DNA of 64,000 bases from Castanea sativa. Lineage: Eukaryota > Streptophyta > Magnoliopsida > Fagales > Fagaceae. The stretch spans positions 11,924,945-11,988,944 of the forward strand of contig NC_134015.1 of the NCBI RefSeq assembly GCF_040712315.1. The letters are read 5' to 3'. The translations under genes were made by a program, and so were the position numbers. Below, one piece after another: positions 44,276-56,729 of the stretch (positions are counted from its first letter, which is position 1; each line of letters begins with the position of its first letter). The notes beneath the pieces were generated by a model, which was given only the letters and a program-made list of their open reading frames with translations, made no database searches and had not been told where the DNA came from.

Positions 44276-44635
44276 GTAATTATTGGTAAATGAAAAAGAG
44301 ATATTAATACTGGGCCTAAATGAAAATCAATAAGAGATTGACCACATCAACATTTTGTAAAAATATTAAAAAATTGTTTGTGACTATAATATTACTCTTA
44401 CATGATTACATTGAATTGAAAGAAATTAAAGTAAGCATAAGTAACATTTTATGAGGTATTAAATTAAAATTTATAATGTTCAACATAAAATGAAATAAGA
44501 ACAATTAAACTTGCCAGAAATATATTACATGACAGAAATATATTACAAATTGACTTGTAATTAATAACATAAAAGTAATTTAAATATTTATTTATATTGT
44601 TAATGTGTTTTAAATCTAAATTATAATCACATTAG

Positions 44636-44799
44636 CTTAACAGTGGGTTCCAATTAGTTCAATTGGTAAAGTCTTTGATGGTTGAATAAGAGATTTATGA
44701 TTTAATCCTCACCTACACCAAAAACCAATTGGTATCTTAGTTTGATGATAAAGAGCTATTATCAAGAGCGGACGTTATAAGTTAAAGCTCTCTAAAATA
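44636..44799 (+). mobile_element. tRNA-derived SINE, 164 bp
   Basis: Flanked by AATCACATTAG (44625-44635) and AATCACATCAG (44800-44810), an 11-bp duplication with one mismatch. It has a box A-like TTAGTTCAATTGGTAAAG, a worn box B, and the 3' half shared with 30754-30867 (ATCAAGAGCGGAC). Confidence 0.8.
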
Positions 44800-44874
44800 A
44801 ATCACATCAGTTTACAATATTTTTTTATATAATATATTGGTAATAACTTCGACAATTTTTAACCTTAAGGTTAC

Positions 44875-45075
44875 ATTTGGGATGTGATGAGAAAATGTCG
44901 CTTCTTTTACTATTTAGCTTATTTTTGCTATTATTTATGAGTTTCATTACGCTTTTTTATACTATTTATAGATCTCACTATACTATTTTAGCTAGTTTTT
45001 AACTTTATCTACATTGTACAGTACTTTTAGCAAAATATTTTTAGTTTAAATAAGTTATTCTCAAATAAACTCTAA
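44875..45075. mobile_element. Degenerate hAT-like MITE
   Basis: Ends TTACATTTGGGATGTGATGA and the complement of AATAAGTTATTCTCAAATAA. The interior has CAGTACTTTTAGCAAAATAT, shared in inverse or direct form with 42425-42715 and 48308-48495. Target duplication unclear. Confidence 0.45.
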
Positions 45076-45489
45076 ATTTGTTGGCTGATGTGTTTTTTAG
45101 GGGTGACACATGTTTTTGTTGTTTTGACAAGAATGGTGACACATGTTATCACGAAGGATTCTTCCCATCACAGAGGAGAGGAGAGGAGAAATACCCAACA
45201 TGACTTATCGTATGTTATTTGTTTTGGCCACGCGTTTAAAAGAAAACCGTAAATCGCGAATTTTGATGTTGGTTTCAAAAGCTGAGAGTGGGAGCCAAAA
45301 AAAGAAAATGCCAAAATCAGAGCTTGTACATGTACAGTACTACAGTGCGAGGTACGTGTTAAACTCTTCATTTACGTTGATAAAAGGAAAAGCTCAAAAT
45401 TTTGATATTTTTCCAACACAAAGTACAAATTCGTACTTCAATAATAGTATCGCAAAGGAAAATTATTGCAGAGGATTGTGCTGTCCACA

Positions 45490-45833
45490 TTTTATATATA
45501 TATAAATAATAATTTAACAATAATAAATGCATATTTTGAAAAATATCTTGTAATCTGGTCATCATTTATTAATAGCTTGAGACAAAAATGATTTAAATAA
45601 ATAAATTGGTCTATTTGAAAAAAACAAAAAAAATCTCATTTACTATTTATTTTTTTGGTCTAAGTAAATAATTTATATATATAACAATAATAAGTGCATA
45701 TTTTCCAAAAATATCTTGCAATCGGGTCATTATTTATTGATAGCTTGAGACTAAAATAATTTAAATAAATAAATTGGTTTATTTGGAAAAAAAACTTATT
45801 TACTATTTATTTTTTTGGTCTAAGTAAATAAGT
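45490..45833. repeat. Two-copy tandem duplication, about 175 bp
   Basis: Copy 1 at about 45,497-45,668 and copy 2 at about 45,673-45,833 share AACAATAATAARTGCATATT, GATTTAAATAAATAAATTGG-like and TTTTTTTGGTCTAAGTAAAT segments, with several substitutions and small indels. Non-coding. Confidence 0.85.
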
Positions 45834-47054
45834 TTAGTCAAATGCAAAAGAATGTTATGACCCATTTGAAGAAAATAAACCACTTTTTGTCTTATATTTA
45901 TGCAAAGTGGCATTGATTTTCTTTTAGCCCACATGATTGAGGAGGAAATCAAATAAATCTTGACTCATTTCAATATGGAATCAATCGAAGAAACGACCCC
46001 TAAATTGAATATTATTACAATCTTTTTCTTTAAATTTTACTAACATGTAATTCGTCCAATATACAGAATTTGTTAAATGTTATTGGTATTTTTTTTAAGA
46101 GAGAGATGAAGTACGTCAAATTGAAGTAGTTTAGTTAGTTTGTGTCTCTTTTCTGTAAAAAGACTTGAGTTGTGTTTTGGGTATTCGAAGACTATTTTCT
46201 ATTCTATTAGCAACAGTAACGTGTTATGATTTAAAATTGAGTAGAAATTTATTGTTTTAAAGACCTTTTAACATTCAAAAGAGGTAAAAGATGGAGAAAT
46301 ATTAATTTTTTGTGTTTCATGGGAAGATAGACAACTTTTGTAGATAAGTGTGAGGCAGGTAAAAAAATCTCTTTAGATCGAGATCAACGGGTTGGAGAGA
46401 GAGAATTTGGAGGCTTTTAGGGATTGTGGAGCAAAACTATGGACAATCTCTTCAAATTTTGAATCCAATAACTCACTTGACTAAAAAAAAAAAAAAGACA
46501 CGTGGCGTAAAATTCTAATTGAGAATTTAATTAGATTCTATCTCAAGTTTAACTATATATATATACACATATTGGCATACTATTGGGAGAGATGTTATAT
46601 AGGCAATCTCCTTTGTTTTCTAAGTAGAGACTAGAGACTACATTCTAAAAGAAGTAAATCACATATCTGTCTTGATAATCCCTAATAATGAGAGAATGCT
46701 TCAGTACATTAGTACAAACTGATAAGCATGTGTAATGTATAAAGACATTTTGGAGCCATTGAAAAATAGGTTGAAAAAAGTTATGAACAAGTACATGGCA
46801 AAACACTTTCATTCCTAGAAGGAATACTTGGGAAAATAGTACAATTGACCAAGAAATGGAAAACGCCTATAATCACATGGAATGGAACTTTTTTAATTCG
46901 AATAATGAAATGCTTCAAGCTTCCAAAAGTATATGGATCTACATTTTCTATGTTGTAGCTCTCAATATATTTTTCTTGAATTTTATAAACGAGAGCCCTT
47001 TTGTATTCTAGAGATGGTACCCATGTTACAATCACTAGTCTACGATTTACAAAC
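45834..47054. other. Intergenic, nothing recognised
   Basis: AT-rich sequence with only short open frames and no domain signals. Confidence 0.5.
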
Positions 47055-47062
47055 GACCTCTC

Positions 47063-47615
47063 TAGGGGCGAAACCATGATTCAAACTTAGGGGGCCGAAA
47101 TTCTTTGTTCAAAAATTTTAAAAAAGTCAAATATCATTACTAGAGTTTGACAATGTTGCATTATTAGCATTAATTTATTAATTATTATTTGTATTCGTTT
47201 TTTTTTTAAATCAATAATAGGATTTTATAATTAACAGTTTTGTAAGTCAATTGACACGTCTTGATATTTTCAAGGTTAAACTAATGTGTGGATGGAGCGA
47301 TCAATATGTGGCATAGGAGTTATCTCTATGGCTATGAGGGTGGAGTCATTTGAGAGGGGCATAGAGTTCTCAAGTGAGAGGGAAAATTTGGGTAAAGGTT
47401 ATTGAGATTTTGTGATTTTTTTTTGCTAGGATTTGTAATTGATTTTTTATTGTTTTTGCTTAGACCGGATTTATGATTTGTCCAAATAATTTTTTTGGGA
47501 AAGGGGGGCCAAGTATATAAATTTCATTAATATACATACTAATATATATTTTTTCAAAGGTTGAGAGGGGAGGGGGGGCAATGGCCCCCTCAGCCTTTGA
47601 ATAGTTCTGTCACTG
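47063..47615. mobile_element. Non-autonomous hAT-type element, 553 bp
   Basis: Flanked by the perfect 8-bp target duplication GACCTCTC (47055-47062, 47616-47623). Ends TAGGGGCGAAACCATGATTC and the complement CAGTGACAGAACTATTC continue into TTAGGGGGCC / CTGAGGGGGCC. The 8-bp duplication and the (C/T)AG..G ends fit hAT. No transposase inside. It holds a fragment resembling the SINE at 33255 (about 47,240-47,280). Confidence 0.85.
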
Positions 47616-47767
47616 GACCTCTCCATCTTTGAGCAAGTGAACATGGAGAATGACTTCTATAAAATTTTGCTTGGAAATTGATATGAAATTGATATGAAAT
47701 GCATTGAGTCATCAATTATTGTAGGAAAACGACTAGGCCAAGTTCCCCCCGTTTGTGGGCTTGACCT

Positions 47768-48253
47768 TGTTATGATCCTAGTGTCTCACGTTGGTTAAGT
47801 ATAAGCTTAACTATGTGTTTATAAGCTCTTGAGCACCCTCTCCTTGTAAGCCGATTTTCAAATGTGAGTTCTACCTATGGGTTTGTAACATTTGGTATCA
47901 GAGCCAACCATCACCCTAATTAATCAGGTGTAGCTCATTGAGTATGGGATCAAATGAGTTGCAGCTTTGTAGTCGGGTCCCGGAAGAGGCGACCTAGAGG
48001 CTAGATTAAAATTGCTGATAGTTGAGTGGAACCACCAAAAAGAGAAAGGGCTACTAACGGGTCAGTGTCGCTAGAGTGAGCCGTCGTGAAAGTGAGCCAT
48101 TATGGACGTCGGCTGCGGAGTGTGGTAGTATGTTATGATCCTAGTATCCCACATTGGTTAAGTGTAAGCTTAACCATGTGTTTAGAAGCTCTTGAGCACC
48201 CTCCCCTTGCAAGCCTGTTTTCAAGGGTGACTTCTACCCATGGGTTTGTAACA
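47768..48253 (+). mobile_element. TRIM (miniature LTR retrotransposon), 486 bp
   Basis: Two 123-bp LTRs (47768-47890 and 48131-48253), starting TGTTATGATCCTAG and ending GGGTTTGTAACA, about 88-89% identical. Right after the first LTR is TTGGTATCAGAGCCA, the initiator-methionine tRNA primer site used by copia elements. A purine-rich GCGGAGTGTGGTAGTA precedes the second LTR. The internal domain is only 240 bp and non-coding. Flanks GACCT and GACGT are a 5-bp target duplication with one mismatch. Movement would need enzymes from another element. Confidence 0.93.
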
Positions 48254-48307
48254 GACGTAGCTTAACTATTTGCACCAATTAGGATATGAAAAGAGTAATA
48301 TTTTGGA

Positions 48308-48495
48308 TTTGTTTAGGATCCGCTTATTTTACTAAAACTTTTTTTCTGAAAGTACCATAAATAAAGGTAAAAGTTAGTTGAAATAGTACTATAGGACCCA
48401 TGAATTATACCAAAAAGTGCAGTAGAGTCCATGAATAGTAGCAAAAATAAGTTGAATAGTAAAATAAACTGACTTTTTAATTTAAAGCCAAATGC
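48308..48495. mobile_element. hAT-like MITE, degenerate
   Basis: Ends TTTAGGATCCGCTTATTTTA and the complement of AATAAACTGACTTTTTAATT form partial inverted repeats. The interior has AGTAGAGTCCATGAATAGTA, shared with 42425-42715. Boundaries approximate. Confidence 0.5.
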
Positions 48496-48499
48496 ACAC

Positions 48500-49843
48500 T
48501 TCACCTCGTTAGTACTGCAGCATATATAATAGATCTCTTCCTTATGTCTCTCTCAATCATTCTTCTTATCTAGCGAGGGTTTGTAAGCTGTGGATTTCAT
48601 GTGCCTTGCTCTAGAAGCAAGTATCACCAAGAACAATAACTATTTAATTAGGTCATGATGGCATGATTTATAAATACAAGTTCTTAGAGGTATGTATTCA
48701 TTGTTTTGAAACCTGCAAGTACCTAGGCTATTTTAGTTTAATATCTATCTCAAATTGGCATAATTTTGTTTAATTCTTTATATTAAATTATGGTATGTTG
48801 AACAAGCTTTCCATTGCCGCAAAAATTATGTAAAATGGAGATTTATAGAGTGGCTAAGTGAGATATAAGGTTGGAAAGGTGAGTCGACACAATAGGGTTT
48901 TGTTTAAAGCCCTTACACGTATAATACCCACTTGCAACCTAGAGTGCGTGGGACCTCCGTTTGGTGTAATATTTACACCATTTTCCTCCATATAATTAAA
49001 AATAATTATTATACTTTTTTTTGGAAAAGCTTAAAGAGCTAATATTAAAAATTTATTTTCAAAAAATATGTAGCGCACTCTCCACGTGGAATATGTGGGG
49101 TGCTCCATGGACCTCCTAGTTAATTGGGTCACCCTACTCTGAGAGTTGAGGGAAACCAGTACTGTTTTGTTTTTATATTCCCTTGAAAGTATAAAATAAA
49201 TTTCACTATTTTTTTGTGGAAAATTACATAAAATTATGGAAATAAAATTGTAAAGCTATTTTCTAATATGCTCCAGTCCAGTGCACAAAAGGATAAGTTT
49301 TGCACTTTTCCAGAATTTTTGTCACGCACTAAGATTTTAAATAATTTTTTTTTTGATAAATGATTAAAAATTATGAAAAATGATAAGCTTTTGTAAAAAA
49401 TTGTGGATTGCTGAACAAATATGTTCCTATGCATATAAAATTATAAATTCTGAAATTCTGAATTTAAAATTTTTTTTTATTAGCACTCTATTATTTTATT
49501 AATTTTGATAAGTAGTTATAAAAAAAAAAGGACTTAAGTACAGTATTTATATGCTCTTTTTTAGGTTCTCTTCTTAAGATTCTATCGTATGGTTTTTTTT
49601 CTCATAAGATAAAAGTTTATTTTTAATTATGTAGGTACATGTTAGACTAAGGTTCCATATACAAACCAAACAAAGGATTTGTATGCACTGTTAAATAAGA
49701 ATGGCTTTGCTATTCCCATTTAAAAAAAAAAAAAGAAAAAAAAGAATGGCTTTGCTATCTCTATCGTCTTATATAAAGGTGGCACTGTTTGTGCCACGCA
49801 ATCCACCTTTTTGTAGAACTCATTTTATTTTATTTTACACACA

Positions 49844-49879
<36 letters not shown>

Positions 49880-50406
49880 TATATATTGTTTTCTTTTTTG
49901 TATTTTTTACTATTTGGGTATTATATGCACATCACATTATTATGGTAAATCTTGCTTTTTCAAGGTTAATTTGATTAAAAAAAAAATAGAGAAAGATTTT
50001 ATCTATTTTTAATTGCAGGCTTATCATTTAGTTAACAATGCTCATGATTTTGATTCGGATATGTAAAATAATTTACCTCCCACTTTGTAAAATTTAATTA
50101 ATTTTGTTGTTTGAACTTAGCTTGAACTTGATGTAGTGTTAAATACATAAACATAAATAAGCTTTTTTTTAATCAAACCCAAATTATTCATAAAAATTTA
50201 GCTTATTTAAAACTCCAAGAACCTATTTCACATTAGTGTCAGTTTTATCTTTTTAGTTCTTATGTACAGTTTTTTAAAACTTCATATTTTTTTGCATTTT
50301 TTCTCTTTTTTAAATTTTTTCAAGGTACAAGTATATTTTAATATATTTTCAACCAAAAGTTAGATAAGCGCGCTGTTCCATGGACACTATTGTAAATAGC
50401 ATTTGA
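48500..50406. other. AT-rich intergenic
   Basis: No gene. A (TA)n run lies at about 49,848-49,885. Confidence 0.5.
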
Positions 50407-50416
50407 TTTTCTTTTT

Positions 50417-50533
50417 TGGTTGTATTAACGGTACTGTAAGGTGCTCATTAACAACAGTTTTTTGTCCTTAACAGTAGCCTTTTGTCTTCTTCTTTTTTAC
50501 AGTTTTATGTTATTTTTTGGCAGCTTTCTAGAT
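50417..50533. mobile_element. Partial relative of the 29661 MITE
   Basis: GGTTGTATTAACGGTACTGT and AAGGTGCTCATTAACAACAG repeat the self-complementary left end of 29661-29854, and TTTTTTGGCAGCTTT matches its interior. No right end or target duplication was found. Confidence 0.5.
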
Positions 50534-50881
50534 TGTGGAACCAACTTCATAAAATTAAAAAAATATAGACTTAGGGCCATTTTTATGTTTTCTTCTATTT
50601 ATCTAATTTTTTTATTAAAAGATATCCACATCTTGTTAACATGCCTTTCTTTTTTGGTTGAAAATATTGGAAAATATTTGGGTCATGAAGCTAAGAAGCA
50701 TTTGGCATCTTGTGCTGGTGTCACTGTCGATGAGCATCACAATCAAAGGGCTACTTTGGGGGAACTTTACTATTATTATTATTGCAGCCCACAGTGGGCT
50801 TTGGAAGCATTGGCGTTAGGTCAACAACTAGGAACAGTTTTGGATTCTTGTGCTTTATCCTTCTTCCCCATCACATTTTAG

Positions 50882-51790
50882 AGAGAGAAAAAAAAAATCA
50901 CATTCCTCACCAGTCACCAATCCCTTTGCAAGGTCACCTTAAATGCATATGGACCAAAACTTACCACCTCATCTCTTTTCTCTTTTGCTTTAATTTCTTT
51001 TGGCTGCTTCTGCACTTGTATCTCTTCCTCTCTCACCTGCCTCTATCTGCACAAAAACACACGCTCACACACTCTTTCTATAGTTCATGAGTCATGGGTT
51101 AATTGCATTTGCATGTGACATTCCCTGGTCTTGATTTTTTATAAGGGTTCTCATGCATGCATGTAATTTGGCTTATAAAAATGGTGAACATTTTTCTTCA
51201 GGTCCAAGTGTCACTGCAAGGAAATTTTATGTTTTTATATATATAGTAAACGCCATAATTGTCATTGGGTGAGGTGACCAAGATTAAGGATTTGTTTAAA
51301 TAAATGAATATATTAAATTTCGGAGTTAATAGTTTTTCTTGTGTTAAGGGATTGTGTAAGTGGGTAATTATTTATGTCCTAGTTAGAAATATTAATTTTT
51401 TTTTACTTGGGTTTCACGGATCTTGCTGACAAAAAACTAGTGCTAAATAAACTTTGCTTATGTAGTTTGCCTATTGAGATAAGTGGGACCTCACATTCTA
51501 CCAACCTGTTTAGTAAATTTCCATGTTTCTTAAGTGTCCTCTAACTCATTTGACTCATTTGCTTGTAAAAAAATGTATAGGTAATGTAAAGGAATAGTTT
51601 AATGTGTAGAGATCAAGATCAATTATTACCTAGTTATATTTTTATTGCTTTCACTAAAGTTTTAATACTTTAGAACTAATTATGATATTTTGGTCCTTAA
51701 ACTATATGTCTATATTTATATATAATATTTCTACAATCCTCATATTAGTTTTGTTTCCAAATCAACGGTCATTGGAATTTTAAAATCACT
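50882..51790. other. Intergenic, nothing recognised
   Basis: T-rich sequence with short spurious frames. No domain or RNA signal. Confidence 0.5.
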
Positions 51791-51792
51791 TC

Positions 51793-52119
51793 CGCTCCGT
51801 TTGTTTTAATGGAAAACCTTGTGTAAAGATAGTTTTCTTTATTTTCCAATGTTTGGTAGCATAAAAAAATATGAGTTAAAGGAAAACTATCTTTGGTCAA
51901 TATAAAAAATATAGCTTATTTTTAGAGATTATTTTTCATTAAATTTTTTTGGAAAACAACTCTATCTTACAGTAAGCTAAATAAGTGAAGTTAAGAGGTT
52001 GTTTTTCAACTTATTTAAAGTTGCTACCAAACATTGGAAAATGAGATAGTTTTATAGAAAATACTTTTTAGAAAATGACTCATTTTCTAGAAAACATCAT
52101 TGTTGAAACAAACAGAGCG
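51793..52119. mobile_element. MITE with CGCTC(C/T)GTTTGTTT ends, 327 bp
   Basis: Left end CGCTCCGTTTGTTTTAATGG, right end (complement) CGCTCTGTTTGTTTCAACAA. The interior has inverted segments GGAAAACTATCT and AGATAGTTTT. No coding capacity. Target duplication not certain. Confidence 0.65.
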
Positions 52120-53051
52120 TTCAATTTAATATTATTGTAACTCTACGTTTTGTTTCTACCTTACCATTACTATGCAAATAACGTGACAAATTTTTTTGGT
52201 TCACGTATTCTTAGAAGGTTGGCCAAGCAAGTTATAGGTCACTTGTTAGTCCTGTAATATCAAAATGTAACCCACCGATTGAAAAAAAAAAAAGTCATAT
52301 TCAATATACAAACCTCTAATTTTTGTGAAAACTAAGAGAATTGATTAATAATTTGTCTTAGTTTCGTGTGTTTAGAAGGGAATCAAGGATTTGAACATAT
52401 CAATTGTGACTTGTGATTAGATTTGTGATAACCAACCAATTAATTTTAATTAAAAATAGATACATTGTGGTCCTCAATGTGTAATGTGTTTCTAGCTATA
52501 TGTTGCGATGTTGAAAATTTCTACATAATAACATATCATGCCAAATATTATAAATGTTAAAACAAAATTGCCAACCGTACTAATAATTGCCATTCATATA
52601 GTGACAGCAAGGCTAGGTAAGAGTAGCATTGACTATTGAGGTGTTTCTAAAACTGTAATGATTAAATTGAAATAATCGATAATTCGAGAAAACTGGAATT
52701 GGGCACAAATCAAAGATCAAAAATTGTGATAAAGGAATCACATACACAGAACACACATACCATACCAATTTTCCAAATATAAGTGTCAGATTTCCAATAA
52801 TACAATTAGTGATTTGTAGGGCACGTTTGCTATTATAATAAATCATTTGCAAATCGTTCATTGTATTGAATGATTGCAAATTTGACAACTATTTTAGGGT
52901 TGATATGGATGGAGGCTTGTAGAAAATGAGCATATATACTTAAAAGGAAAAAAAAATTGGAAGCTACCAGCCACACTTTTTTGCTCATATGCAGCTATCA
53001 AATGTGGGGTACAAGTTACATATGCTACTTATTATTAATACTAGCTAACTC

Positions 53052-53102
<51 letters not shown>

Positions 53103-54733
53103 TAATTTTTTTATTTATTAAATGTCTCAAACATTGATACCTTGTGAGCCTAGAGGAAAGCCCTTTTGTATTTAAAACTCCAACATATGGTTTAATTATC
53201 TGAAAAAAAAAAGAAGAAAAAAAGAAGAAGAAGATATTTTAGACCAACCAAAAATTTCATTGAGAGAGAGGGGCCAAAAGCTATACAACATGCACAAAAG
53301 ATGATAATGAGAATGTTGTTGACTAAATTTGAAGGAGGAAAAAGGGAACAGGAAAATGGAATCTCCTTGATGGGCTTTTTTAGCTTAGGAATCAAAGCTA
53401 CACAAGTGCATAGTTGCTGGATTTCACTAGGAAAGGGAATTGGGGTAGCTTGATTTGATGAGAAACCTCAAGCTATTCTAGACTTCTAGTATTTTTCATC
53501 ATGGGCCCAACATGCATGGCCCATTAATGTTTTCTTTGTTGCTGGGACCTGCTGGGACGTAGAAGTAGTGCCATGTTTCAGTTCAGCCATTCTTTTCGTT
53601 TGATTCATCTGCCTGCTGGGTCTCTTTTGCCCCCACCAAAAAAAAAAACATTACAAATCAAATTGAAAGAAGCTCTTAAGCTGACAAATCATGGCATAGT
53701 TTAGTTGCATTCGGATTACAGGAGAAGAGGGATTTAAAAGTAAAAAGAAATCCTCACTGTATAACCTTTATTTTAAAGGCTAAGCTAAGACACCAAGATC
53801 AAGCCTAACAACCATTCTCATTAGTCCTTTACAAGGGTGGAGATGTCAATAAAATGAAGGGTCATTGATTGGTGTACAACCCACTATTACTTTTTTTTTT
53901 TTTTTTTTTGGGAGGGTGGGGGCTTTATATAATGGAGTGTTGTCCTAAGCTTTGCTAAAATTGTTCTCATTCCCTATGCATGAGACACCTTGAAAATCTC
54001 ATAAATCGATCGTTTGCTAGATTAAACCTGGGATTTTTGAGTTTACGTCATGTCTTAGATTGGTGAGTCCAACATCCAAGTACCTTGATGGGATATTCAC
54101 TATTATTATTGAAAGAAAAAACTAACATAGTTTAAGGGGAAGATAGATCGAACCAATAATATAGGAATTGGAGACGAGCTCCGTGTCAATTAGGTTTGAA
54201 GCATGTTGGTGATGTTATGTCATTTATGGCCTTTGTTTTTTAAGAAGTATATCTTTCTTTCTTTCAGTGCAAATTGAAACTGAAGACCTAGCTTTATGGT
54301 TTTAGCCAAATCCCGAGTGGCAAAAAAATATTTCGAAGATACTAGTTGGTATTTCAATACTTAGGGAGTTGAGAGGTTTTTTCCCCCATTTCTTAGGAGT
54401 TCATTTTATTGGGCTTTTGAATGGTGGGCCTCAGAATGGCATCTAGTCTTCTGTATGTTATAAGCATTCTAAGAAGGTCCAGTAACGAAGCCCACTCCCT
54501 AGTCCCTATTGAATCTGTTTTAGATTTCCATTAATCCCAAAGATGGAAATGAAATTATCAGAGAGAACTCATCCTGGGCTGGAGCTTGGATCCCCTACTG
54601 AGTTATGGGCTTTATTGATGATATATCCAGTAATTTTGTAGCACAACTTTGGGCCATGTTGCATGAGATGAAAAGAGTCTTCATAGAATTAAAGAACCTA
54701 GGGCCCCGGGAAGTACCATCACATAATGATATA
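52120..54733. other. AT-rich intergenic
   Basis: No gene supported. Contains a (TA)n run at about 53,056-53,094 and long T/A homopolymers. Confidence 0.55.
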
Positions 54734-54877
54734 GGGCCGTTTGGTAATGTTATTTTAGTAATATTGTTTAAGTATTGTAGAAATACTTGTGAGTGAAAAA
54801 ATGTTATGAAAATACGTGTTGTGTTGTGTTGTTTAAACAACAAAAATTGTTGTTTAAACAACACAACCAAATACCCC
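54734..54877. mobile_element. Small hAT-like MITE
   Basis: Ends GGGCCGTTTGGTAATGTTAT and the complement GGGGTATTTGGTTGTGTTGT. It contains the palindrome GTTGTTTAAACAAC twice in a row. Target duplication not clear. Confidence 0.5.
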
Positions 54878-54939
54878 CACATCTCAATAAATAAAAGTTT
54901 GAAATAAAAGATTAAAAAACTAAAAAAAAAAAAAAAAGA

Positions 54940-55590
54940 TATTGATGATGCACGAAAATCGTCAGTTAGTTGTTGGCTCTAAATCGCACTAATAAGCACC
55001 TGTAGAACAAGGACACAAGGATCAAACAGAAGGCACCAGCGTGGTACCAGCCAAAAATCCTTCAAAAATCAAGTTAGTGAATGAGAAATCTCTAAGAACT
55101 CTATAGTGAGAGAGTTAGAGATTTTTTGTGTCCTTGAGAAAAGAGGAGGTCTGATACTTATATAGTGGTAAATAGTGAACCGAGATCCCTTAAAAGTGGG
55201 GATTGTTCCTTGTAGGGAAGATTTGGTATTAAGGTTTCCAAGATTTAGGGTGTCTTTCCATATGAGGGGGATATGGATGTGTAGTAAGGTTTTTATGCGT
55301 GATACGCTAGATGTTTCCATAAATGAGCATTCGTGAGGACCAAGCAAGGCCATATAGGACCCGTCAGTTTTCTTCTCTGTCAGTCTATGGTTATCCATTG
55401 CTTAGGGATCTTCTGTCGGTTCATGGGGGAGATGCGCCCATCAATTTGTGGGGGAGTTTCGCCTGTTAGTTTCTATGGATGCATTGTCGTTCGAAGGGTT
55501 CATCAGTTTTTATGGAACTGACGACCTCATGGGCATCATCAACTTTCACAAACATTCGTTTTATAAGTCTTAATTCCTAGCGCCAAAAAT
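54940..55590 (-). repeat. Probable solo LTR (gypsy-like), minus strand
   Basis: On the minus strand the sequence contains a TATA box (CCACTATATAAGTATC at about 55,150) followed by a leader-like stretch, and ends near ACGATTTTCGTGCATCATCA at about 54,942. No internal domain follows on either side. The LTR call rests on layout and a remembered resemblance, so the boundaries are approximate. Confidence 0.45.
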
Positions 55591-55599
55591 ATACCTATC

Positions 55600-56480
55600 A
55601 AATATAATTTTTGTTCAATATATGATCAAACTTACAAATAAAAAGGAAAAAGAAGAAGAGAAACTCAAATTTTAATTAAATTTAAAATACAAGTATTGGA
55701 AATTTAGCACTCAACCATCCATTTAATGTGACATTTGAGATTATATAAATTATAATAAAATTAAAAAACAAATCAATGTCACATTTGAAAGATATAGATG
55801 GTATAATATATAGTAAATGATTTTATACTTAGAAGCATGAGATCAACATTTGATGCCAAGATATAAAACCAAAACAGGTTAGTTACATAATAAGATATAA
55901 TTAGCATTTTCATCCCAAAAAAAAAACGTGTTTGCCTAGCCAAACCACCCAACCAAACAAGCTCATAGTCCTTCGTATTTGGAAAAGTCACTTTTGATAA
56001 TGCACGATGACAAAAATTTACCAAAAACGCATTTTAAATTTTGAGCTTATAAACGTATGTTTTAGGCTTTAACTTGAAAGTGGAACCAAACGCACACAAA
56101 TTGATATTAACTTGAAAGTGCTATTCAATTCGTTAAAGATATGAAAGTCCACACATTGGTTGGGCTGACTTAGAGACTTGGGCCTAACTGGACAGTGGGT
56201 CATGCTACTGAAATATGATGAAATTGGGCTTGTAGTTCCTCACGTGTGGTGGAATGGAAGTAGAACATTCTTGAGACTTCTGACTGATTTTGGACTTTAC
56301 TTGACTTTTTTTTTTTAAATAACAACAATCAAGAACAACTAGAACTTAAAACACTAGAGACAGAAAATTAGCAATAAGTGACAGATCGTGGTTGGGTTGA
56401 CACATTTTTTTTCAACCGTTAATATGTTTTCAATTACAGATGATATTTTATTGTTATTGATATATATTCTATAATATATA
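55600..56480. other. Intergenic, nothing recognised
   Basis: AT-rich, no gene. Confidence 0.5.
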
Positions 56481-56482
56481 GA

Positions 56483-56721
56483 GGGCGTTTGGATGTTGCT
56501 GCATCCACGTTTTGCTGTTTTTTTTTTTTTTTTCTCGCTGCTGCGGGGACAAGTGCGCAGTGTGTGTACTGTGCGCATACTGTGTGTGCACTGTACATGT
56601 ACTTTTTTAGTAATTTTTTATTAAAAGTGGGTCCCGCAGCACTATTTATACATTTAAAAATTATTTTGTTACAGTGTTTTCAGTTTTCAGTTTTCAGCAA
56701 TAAGTTCTATCTAAACGGACC
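56483..56721. mobile_element. hAT-like MITE, about 239 bp
   Basis: Left end GGGCGTTTGGATGTTGCTGC, right end (complement) GGTCCGTTTAGATAG. The interior shows GTGTGTACTGTGCGCATACT and repeated TTTTCAG. Of a type common in woody eudicots as I recall. Target duplication unclear. Confidence 0.55.
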
Positions 56722-56729
56722 ATAAAGAA

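Noticed and set aside
45143..45505. 120-codon plus-strand open frame
   Set aside because: No recognisable motif, single isolated frame in AT-rich DNA, overlapped by an unrelated antisense frame.
50441..50881. 146-codon open frame with a hydrophobic start and a C-terminal stretch GHEAKKHLASCAGVTVDEHH
   Set aside because: No family recognised, T-rich beginning overlapping a MITE fragment, no supporting promoter or splice signals. Treated as chance or decayed transposon sequence.
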